From Diphasiastrum complanatum (lineage: Eukaryota > Streptophyta > Lycopodiopsida > Lycopodiales > Lycopodiaceae): a stretch of 64,000 bases of DNA. The stretch covers positions 17,198,223 to 17,262,222 of the forward strand of contig CM055102.1 in NCBI GenBank assembly GCA_029204225.1. Direction: 5' to 3'. The notes below the pieces were generated by a model. It worked only from the letters and a program-made list of their open reading frames with translations, searched no databases and was not told where the DNA came from. The position numbers and the translations under genes were made by a program. Shown piece after piece: positions 56,161-64,000 of this stretch (position 1 is the first letter of the stretch; every line of letters begins with the position of its first letter).

Positions 56161-56835
56161 TATTCTTAATTACTCAGAGACAGTTTTAGAGTGCGCGATT
56201 TCTATTCGCTATTGTCTTGCACTCAAGAGCATCTGATCTTGTTTTTCTGAATCAAAACTATTTCCTTACTGCGTTCAATTTGTGTCAGAATGCATGCATC
56301 TCTATATTGCTTTTGTAACTGGTAGAAATTGTCTGAAAATTCAAAATTTTATGTTTGGCTACGTATTCACTTAGTATCTAGCAAAAGTTAGTTGCTAAAG
56401 ATTGAACGTGATTTCCATCACTACTACTTTATTCAATTTTTGATAGGCGTAGTCATGCATTGGAAGTAGGAAGTTTCCGCATTCTATTACTCACCTTGTA
56501 GTGGGTTTCTTTCCTTGCCTAACCTAAATCCAAGATCTAATCAATCTAGCATCAAAGAGACGAAGTTAGTTGTCACGCATATATTCGTTCCCTATGAGAG
56601 CGATAGTATAGTTCAGATTTCAGCATGAATGGAAGATCCAAATATAATTCTAACATCCATTAACCCTAAGCATTAACACTGTATCCATTAACACTATGAT
56701 CCACAACAAGATAGCTTACTCTTTTTCTCTCTCATGTGGTAAAACACGTCTACATAGAATATTGTTTGATCCACGACAATACAATTGTCCTACAATCAAT
56801 TAATAAGGTTGAGCCTTATGAATGAATTGTCTCTT
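56161..56835. other. LTR tail or spacer
   Basis: Non-coding. The phrase GCATTCTATTACTCACC near 56478-56495 also follows the repeat at 63107, which suggests the LTR or its leader reaches about 56500. Confidence 0.4.
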
Positions 56836-58240
56836 CTATACTTTTGTCAAAAAGTCATTCAGTTGTCCTAGCATTAGGTACTTGACAATATCCACCACCC
56901 ACTCAACAACTGCTTCGACATAGAACAATGCAGCATCTGGTAATTCATCATCCACTTCAATATTAACTGGTGCGGATTCAATTCCCAAAACGTGATCAGC
57001 TAGATAATGTTGCTTGCTCTTTCGAACCACAATTCGCAAGTCAAATTCAGTCAATAACAGTAACCATCTTGCAATACGTCCAATATTGCACGTCTTGTTT
57101 AGCAAATAAAGTATGATCCGCATAAAATGCAAAGTGCGTTTCCATGAGATAGTAATGAAATTTTCAAACAGAAAAAATCATGGCTAACGCTTCCCGTTCT
57201 ATTGTTGAATAATTCTTCCCTAGATCTGTAAGTTGTTTGCTTACAAATTGTATATAATAATCCTTCTTATAATCATCTGGCTGCGTCAAAACTGATCCAA
57301 TGGCGTGTTTTGAGGAATCCGTGTGAACACGAAATTCAATCGTCCAATCTAGAGAACACAATATTGGTGCTGAAGTTAATGTTTTTTTTAATTTTTTAAA
57401 GGCTTCTAACGCGTCTATTGTCCAAAAATGAACAATAGTCAATTTGTATATAGGTCGTGCTAAATCCGCAAAGAATATAATAAAAATGCGATAGTAGTTC
57501 GCATGACCCATAAACACATAAACTCCATGAATCGTTGTTGGCGGTGGTAATTCCACAATAATCTTGATCTTAGAATAATTTGTGGCAATACCATGTCTCG
57601 ATAGCACATGTCCAAGCACAACTCCGTGGGAAATCTGGATTTAGAGAAATTTGATATTTGCGGCATCTTTCAAATACTTTCTCCAATCGATCCAGGTGGT
57701 CTGCATCTGTATTATGGACTCCTAGGTCATCTAAGTAAATTTCAAGAAATTTTTGTAGATAATCTTTAAAAGCAAGTTGCATTACTCTTTGGAACGAACT
57801 TTGTGTATTATAGAGTCCAAACGACATTACTTTGTAAGCATAGGTGTCCCATTCTGTTCTGCAGGTGCAATCTTAACCTGGTTGTATCCACTAAATCCAT
57901 CCAAGAAACTATAAGCTTCCGCTCCAGCAAGACGATCCAAAATGCTTTCAGTAAAAGGTAACAAAAAGTGATCCTTTCACGTCACTTTGTTCAAAGCCTT
58001 GAGATTCACAAATTCTCAATTTCTCATTCTTTTTAAGGACAATGATAATCGGTGAGATCCATTCGGTATGCTCGATCTCATAAATGAAATCAGCATCAAG
58101 CAATCTCTGAAGTTCTTTGTTTATCAGATTCGCAACATTAGGATTACAACGAAAGAACTTTGTAACCTTTAGAACTGCATCTGGTACTAAAGGTATGGTA
58201 TGTTCAATAACTGACGTCAGAATACTCTTCAGATCTTGAT
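56836..58240 (-). pseudogene. Gypsy B reverse transcriptase and RNase H
   Basis: RT: AEAYSFLDGFSGYNQVKI region (about 57900), then MSFGLYNTQSSFQRVMQ and the active-site LEIYLDDLGVHN (about 57735). RNase H: GHANYYRIFI, PIYKLTIVHFWTIDALEAFK, APILCSLDWTIEFRVHTDSS, ERNYSTIE-type (KNYSTIEREALAMIFSV) and the end TEFDLRIVVRKSKQHYLADH. The layout is complete but broken by frameshifts. Confidence 0.88.
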
Positions 58241-58259
58241 AAGTCCATGAAAAGTAATC

Positions 58260-59889
58260 TTAATACTTAATAAGTAACATGCGGAGTGCTTGATACTGTT
58301 CAGGATTAAGTTGTGATCCAACTTGTACAATCTTTTGTGGTTCTCCTACTTTAGCAAGATTCATTGGTTGTGTACTAGTTGGGCCATCGTAAACATCTTT
58401 CGATTCTGGCACCTGTTCCTCGGGTTCACGATGTGCTTTAGGTAACATGATAACCACATCATCCAATGTATAACGTTTAAAATGTTTGGGCATATCATGC
58501 TGGAATACATCTGCTTGTTCCTTTTCGACTTGTCTTGGATCTCCGCTTAGCCTTCTTAGCAGGAATTGATCGTGGAGGTGATGACTTTCGAGACGATGAT
58601 GTCTTGCTAGAATTCTAAGAATCATCCTCAACTTTCCCTTTACCTTTATCCAGTAAGGGTGGCACATTCGCTGAATCAATCTTTTGAGGAGTATTTTTCC
58701 ATTTCAGGACCGTATTATAATGGTGCTTGGCTTGTTTTTTCATCATTGACCATGTGATCTTGTCTTCTTTCAATATAACTGCTTTGGGCGGTTTTATTGT
58801 TGGTTCATCAGGAACATTATGCACTCCAAATCTGGTTGGATCCATATGATTTAGAATCTACTCATCAGTAAGTTCTGCATTGTCATCATAAGTCAAGGCA
58901 TGACTCACATGTATGAGGTCATTTTCAATCGGATCTGGTATAGGTTCCGTTGATGTCCAAGCGACATTCAACACCTTCAATGGAAAAGTGATTGGTGTAT
59001 CCAAGGTTCGATCCAATAAGAAAATCTCGCTCAAATCTGACTGATTATCTTGTTGACACATATATCCTGCTGTATAATCAATCGTTGCAAGAGCTTCATT
59101 CCAGTTGACAGTATCCGTTTGAGAATCGTAATGAACTCCCAAATTTTTCTTTGGTCAGTCACAAGTATGATCCATTGTCGATGAATCATCATACTCTTTT
59201 TGAACCACTGGTTTGATAGTCCAAGTTGCAGGATCGACTTTGACTGCACGTTCACAATTTTCAAAAGTGATTTTCCCGAAACCCCAGTTATGAACTACTT
59301 GCGCAACTTGTAACCATGGACATCCCAATAGGACTCGATAGACATTTGGTGCTTCTGGTAAGTCCATTACTACAAAAGTTATGACGAACTGTACTCCCGC
59401 AATTCTAGCAGGTATATCTTCAACCATTCCTCACGGATGAACTGTCGTTTGATCAGCTAGCTTAATAGCAAAAGTAGCAGGCTTGATCTTTGTAAGGCCC
59501 CATTTTGCACATAGCTTTGTAGAGATCGGGTTAACTCCTGGACCGCCATCTATCACGGCTGCTTCCTTAGGAAATTGTCTATGATGTATCGGTAGAGTGA
59601 TATTCTTTTGTTCACTTTCCCAAGCGGCTCTGACATGGAGTACTTTATTGGATTCTTCAAATCTAGCACAAAAAAGTGGCTCTTGATGGACTTCTGGTTC
59701 TACTTGATCTAATTTTTGCGCTAAGACTTCTTTTGCTTTTGGCACCAACTTCAGGAACTCTCCCAATGAAATATTAATTTTACTAGATAAAATATTCATG
59801 AGCAGTTCTGTTTGCGGCGCTTCTGGAACCATCCAAATTGGAGGGAAACCAACTTTATTCACTAACTTGACATTTAGGTCCTGCGACAT
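58260..59889 (-). pseudogene. Gypsy B pre-protease, protease and linker
   Basis: MSQDLNVKLVNKV, then VPEAPQTELLMNIL, SLGEFLKLVPKAKEVL and a PIHHRQFPKEAAVIDGGPGV block (59889-59431). The IDGGPGVN phrase sits where retropepsins have D-S/T-G, with Ser/Thr replaced by Gly. The next fragment has VQFVITFVVMDLPEAP and YRVLLGCPWLQVAQVVHNWG (59427-59155), then TFPLKVLNVAWTSTEPIPDP and the linker KHFKRYTLDDVVIMLPKA. Frame breaks separate the pieces. Confidence 0.85.
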
Positions 59890-60531
59890 TAAAAGTCTCG
59901 CAAAAATGCCTAAAGTCCTTTTATTGACTTTCTAATTAATCAAATCTCTATGTGATCATCGGGTTGGACTTACACACACAGCGTGCCAAATCTCTCACAC
60001 TTATTACCTAGAGTTAGGGTTGCCTTGGGATCCGCAAACCCTCCAAATCACCTATTTTCAACATCTATAATCTCTAACTCTGAGAAGTCAGATACTGTGA
60101 AGACCAGTTTTGGTCGTTTGATCTTTGTCATGGATACTGATTGTATCTGCATCATTCATCATCTACTCATTCAGTTTCTTATATAGTTGTTGGATGATCA
60201 TGTATTATTCTGATTTTTACAATTACAAGATAATTTAACTTGATTTGTAGATCGTTATTATAGTGGAGCGTGAAGACGAAAACAAGTGCGAAAATCTCTA
60301 TACGTGAACAAGAGCGGGACATTGAGGTGTGGTCATAGTCGCATGTTGACCACAATCCTTGACTTGTGGTTTTCTTCAGTCAGTCTTCTTTGTAAGCTGC
60401 AGTTCAAAAATTGCAAACTGTGGGAGAAATAGCTCATTTTTGCAGACTGCCTTGAAAGAGTGATTTCCTTGAGTGAAGTGCGGACAGTTAGGATGCGTAG
60501 GAGTAAGATTAACTCCAACACTCCCCCTTAA
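59890..60531 (-). repeat. Copia LTR and polypurine tract, minus orientation
   Basis: On the minus strand TTAAGGGGGAG (60531-60521) is followed by TGTTGGAGTTAATC at 60520. The outer LTR end is not fixed but must lie left, near the gypsy B start. The tract and LTR start resemble those at 55287-55310. Confidence 0.65.
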
Positions 60532-60539
60532 GCTCACTA

Positions 60540-61000
60540 CTATGAATCTGAATTTAAGTTGAGATTTAACATACCTACCAAAGTAGAATGTTTCTCTCTT
60601 GACAACGGTTTTGTCAAAAAGTTAGACAACATATTGTTTGTATGATAGTAACTTAGTACATTATCTTTATTATGAACTTTCTCTCTAAGAAAATGAAATT
60701 GAACTTCTATATTACAATAATAGTACAGAACATAGTGCTTCAATACTCCTTTAACCACCAATCGAGCTTTCCATTTGGATATTGATCCATCTGGCTTGAG
60801 CTTCAGCTTGAAGATCCACTTAGTGTCAATGAGTTTTGTACCTGCAAGAGATTAACAAGACTCCAGGTCTTGTTTTTCATCAATGACCTTGCACTTAGCG
60901 TCCATGGCAGCTTTCCATTGGTCTGCATCTGACATTGACAATGCTTTGCAATAGTGGCAGGTTCATCATGACTGATAAATGCTTGAGACACAAAACAATT
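60540..61000 (-). pseudogene. Copia RT start fused to RNase H end by internal deletion
   Basis: Right part (about 60991-60740): a typical copia RT opening (EPATIAEAL..., DTKWIFKLKLKPDGSISKW and KARLVV). It runs straight into VQFHFLREKVHNKD and MLSNFLTKPLS, the end of RNase H (60761-60540). Thus the whole RT palm, including YVDD, and most of RNase H are missing. Confidence 0.8.
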
Positions 61001-62300
61001 AGGTTATTGTCATTGTCATATAGATCTTTGAATTACAAGTTACTAAGTAGGATGTCTTCAGGTTGTGGTTGAGCGATCATAGGTCTGAGCCTATCGATGG
61101 CAAATGAAGTTGTTGGAACAAACTCATGTTGTGTGAAGAAACCTAAAGTTTTTATGTGTCAAAGCTTTTGTATTTTTTAGACTATTGCATTTTTTAACTA
61201 AGTTTTGCACAGTCTGCATATTTGGACAAAGTTTCGCACAATTTTCATTCTTCACACTTAGAACATTTTTTGCAAACCTTCGGCTTTTTCATACTTTTCA
61301 AAAAATATGACACTTAGTCTAAAATGACTAAGAACATGTTTTTGTTGACCTTTGTATTTTTCATATTTTTCCTGAAGGGCAAACAACCACAACCGCATAC
61401 CTCAAGGATACCGCTAGGCTACTGCAAGGGTCAACAAATGCGGTCCATATGCAGCTTCAACTCATGAATGATAAGAATCGCCTGAGCCCCGCACATGCCC
61501 CTCCTATGATCTGTTTAGGACCACGACAACTTGCAAAAGACTTCATGCTCGATTGCGGCTGAAGGTCACGACGCAAAAAACTGCCAAGAAATCGCAATGG
61601 CCTCAACTGCGGTCAGCATGTGGCTGCAATAGTCGCGCATCTTCATGATCCCAGTACATGGATGGACAACGAAGTACCAGAACAAGCAACAGGTTGCATG
61701 GTCTAAAACAATGGGCATCCAGAAGCAGTTAGGATTAAGTCTAAAACTGTTCTTTTATTCATGTAGCTTAAATTAATCATCTCCCATGTTCCTCCATATA
61801 TAGGATCAACGAGAGTGATAAAATGTTGTTGAATTTATTGATGAGTGTGAGTCATGCAGTAGCATACACATATTGTCACACAGACAGATACAAAGGTAGC
61901 AAGCAATAGCTAGTTACCAGTTTATTCATGAGAGAGGATATTTCTCTTGCGTTGACACGCTGATCTAGGAAACAGACATCGCTCAAAGTTTTGTTGTAAG
62001 CTTGACTCTGATAAAAAATGAGTTACAGCATTTTGCCCGACGTGTGCAATCTGTGAATTGTTTATGATGCTTGCTTGTTGTAGATATAACTTTCGCTATT
62101 TTTTGGTTATTGATTACTGATTAAAACATTATCTACTATTTGTTAATTAATGTAAGATTTGTAGTGTCGGTTAGAAGAGATTTCATAGTTTGTAGCAGTA
62201 GCTGCAACTAGATATATCGGCTCTATTTGGGCTTTGCATTAGGAATCCAAGTGTTCTTCACCGATTGCATCAGTAGTATTTGAGCCTGGTTATCCAAACT
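61001..62300. other. Unassigned, probably the 5' flank or leader of the right-edge copia element
   Basis: No coding sequence recognised. LTR boundaries and a primer site could not be fixed by eye. About 61400-61680 is less AT-rich. Confidence 0.35.
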
Positions 62301-62928
62301 ATGGCTTCCATCAGCAGCATCCAATCTAAGATATGCATAGTTCTTGAGGCAGACGGGTCAACTTCCTTGGCCTGCAAAGTGAAGACTTCCCTCATCTTAA
62401 GAGGAGAAGCCTTATGGCCCTAGGTGGATGGGACTGAATAAATGTCTTCCAGCATAAGCAAGGAGCTTCACGAGTGGAAGGAGAAGAATGACAAAGCAGT
62501 AGTTGTCATATCCTCTTCAATCAAAGATAACATCACTCTTGACCTTGCATCAATCTCTAATGCAAGACAGATGTGAGATGCACTCATCGCCAAATCTCAA
62601 ACCAAGTCACATAATCAGATCATGCACCTGGAAGATTAGCTTACCTATCATAGATGGAATGGCAAAGATCTCACAAGTTTCATCAAAAAGATGAAGAACC
62701 AGTTCTTGTCTTTACAGAACAACAAAACAGAACATGCAGTCTCACAAGAGAAGCAACTCACGTACCTTCTACAGTCCCTACCATCATTCCAAACGACTCG
62801 GACTCTACTGGCCAAAGATCCTAACATGATTTTTGACAAGGAAATTATTGACATCAAGGAAGAAGTAGAGGCTCGAGAGCACTACGACGACAAGAACGAG
62901 GCACTGAATCAACATTGTGAATTGTGAA
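62301..62928 (+). pseudogene. Copia gag, several stops
   Basis: Starts MASISSIQSKICIVLEADGS. Then ELHEWKEKNDKAVVVISSSI, DDITLDLA-type text, WNGKDLTSFIKKMKNQFLSL, and LTYLLQSLPSFQTTRTLLA: the UBN2-type gag layout. Stops at about 62419, 62434, 62576 and 62639. The frame closes at 62925-62927 in the repeat. Confidence 0.75.
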
Positions 62929-63115
62929 GGAGTTGAGTGTTATTACATGACGCTTCCTATGCTCTCGTCAAGCAAATCGTTCACAATTAGAAAGTATTGT
63001 AGTTAGCTCTCTATCAAGCTTTCAAACTTAAACTTTCTTGAACATTCTAGCTCAATTTCTTGGAGATTTATTTTAGAGTTGCTATTGCACTACTGCTTAT
63101 CAGCAGAGGCATTTC
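62919..63115 (+). repeat. LTR-like repeat inside copia, second copy of 55949-56160
   Basis: Same order of blocks as the left copy. After CTTATCAGCAGAG it jumps to GCATTTCATTACTCACC, which in the left copy lies some 320 bp further on. Confidence 0.8.
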
Positions 63116-63124
63116 ATTACTCAC

Positions 63125-64000
63125 CTATTTTCGATATACACCACAACACAATGGTGTTGCAAAGAGGAAAAACTGACTCTCATGAAAGCAAAGGCATCAA
63201 GATCACTATGGGCTGAAGGAGTAACTAGAGCCGCCTACCTCAAGAACACGACTAGCAAATCTAGCATTCCTCACACTACTCCACATGAAGTGTGGTGGAG
63301 CAACAAGCCAAGTCTAGCTCATGTTCGTATCTTCAGATGTATACCATATCCACACATACCAGACAAGAAGCGAAAGAAACTAGATGAAAAGTTGGAGCAA
63401 GGATTCCTTGTAGGATACGATGTACATTTTCCATTCTACAGAATCTACATGCCTCAGACTAAAAAAGTAAAGACTGTCAGGGACGTCAAGTTTGATGAAG
63501 CAAGAACAATGGCTGACGGAGATCTAGTCGACTATGAGATTCTTAGCAAGCAGTATTACGACCTGCCCACACTGACAAAGGGAGCGGACCTTGAATATTT
63601 GGATCAAGATGTTGAAACTCTGAATAAACTGAGTGATAGTTCAGATGATGACCAGACCAACATGCAATATGTACTTAGAACACCTACAACACACAATGGT
63701 TCATATGTCAAGAGAACAGACAAAGGAAAAGCAGTCGCTGAGCCTGCACCATCTCCAAGGAGATCTGTAAGGGAAAGAAGACAACTTGTCAGGTATATAC
63801 TAGACAGTTCAGCTTCTACTCAAAACTAGTTTTGTGGATTCGAAGGTGAATCACAAACCTATGAAGAAGGTGTTGACAGTCCAGAAAAGGACAAATGGAT
63901 CAAGGCCATGGAAGAAGAAATAAAGTCCATGGAACAGAACAAAGTGTGGATTCTTGAACCAGTACTAGCAGAAAGACTGTCTAATGAAAGTGGATCTACA
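63125..64000 (+). pseudogene. Copia integrase C-terminal part and RT start, continues off the window
   Basis: YTPQHNGVAKRKN carries Lys where the catalytic Glu (AERKN) should be and is followed by a frameshift. Then SLWAEGVTRAAYLKNTTSKS, LAHVRIFRCIPYPHIPDKKR, GFLVGYDVHFPFYRIYMPQT and RDVKFDE. After a stop at 63827-63829 the frame resumes as DKWIKAMEEEIKSMEQNKVW, the start of RT. Confidence 0.88.

Larger units (their letters stand above)
56836..59889 (-). mobile_element. Ty3/gypsy element B, gag and integrase missing
   Basis: Minus strand order: pre-protease 59889-59431, protease 59427-59155, linker 59142-58260, RT 58200-57570, RNase H 57619-56836. It is the same family as gypsy A. Many stops and frameshifts. 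A copia LTR (59890-60520) abuts its 5' side, so the gag part was probably lost or separated there. Confidence 0.85.
62301..64000 (+). mobile_element. Copia element at right edge: gag, LTR-like segment, integrase end, RT start
   Basis: Gag is 62301-62928, the repeat shared with 55949-56160 occupies 62919-63115, and integrase resumes at about 63130 with YTPQHNGVAKRKN. Zinc knuckle, protease and the integrase catalytic Asps are missing; the repeat sits at the junction. The element runs off the window in RT. Confidence 0.8.

Overview
This is a repeat-dense stretch of a land-plant nuclear genome. The evidence is a GH17/X8 beta-1,3-glucanase with a plant-type signal-peptide intron, a DGAT1-type acyltransferase closest in wording to plant DGAT1, GT-AG introns, and several lineages of plant Ty1/copia and Ty3/gypsy LTR retrotransposons with tRNA-Met-type primer sites. 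The density of nested, decayed elements suggests a large genome such as a fern, lycophyte or gymnosperm; that is a guess.

Layout. 1-1 kb: tail of a gypsy integrase. 1-4.6 kb: non-coding with dispersed repeats and a GC-rich element with inverted ends. 4.8-6.6 kb: the glucanase gene (minus strand, two exons; exon 1 recovered here from splice logic). 6.6-17.6 kb: no recognised gene; hairpins, LTR fragments, a pair of inverted LTR ends and a three-unit ~190 bp tandem repeat. 17.6-21.9 kb: copia element C1, with gag-protease but an unknown ORF where integrase/RT/RNase H should be. 21.9-35.1 kb: gypsy element A, split by a solo LTR (TSD AATGC) in gag and by the complete 6.0 kb copia element C2 (TSD CGGAT), whose RT domain is replaced by an unknown ORF. 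37.9-39.4 kb: an intact, intronless DGAT1 reading frame (probable retrogene). 41.7-46.6 kb: copia C3 and a gag-protease gypsy element. 48.3-53.9 kb: an unusual cluster of four decayed genes, three with short introns: an unknown with a possible BAH-like start, a CENH3-like histone H3 fold, an unknown with a C-x2-C-x4-C knuckle, and a gene resembling a DDE transposase with the D...C(2)C signature. Its centre holds about ten copies of a CACAAGTGCG motif. 55-64 kb: copia and gypsy B remnants, running off the right edge.

How it fits together. Only the glucanase and DGAT1 look like potentially working host genes. Everything else is mobile-element sequence at different stages of decay, or sequence that I cannot assign. 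The two observations I would follow first are the 48.3-53.9 kb cluster (possible undescribed gene-carrying DNA transposon) and the two copia elements whose pol core has been swapped for long non-retroviral ORFs. No tRNA, rRNA or CRISPR was recognised.
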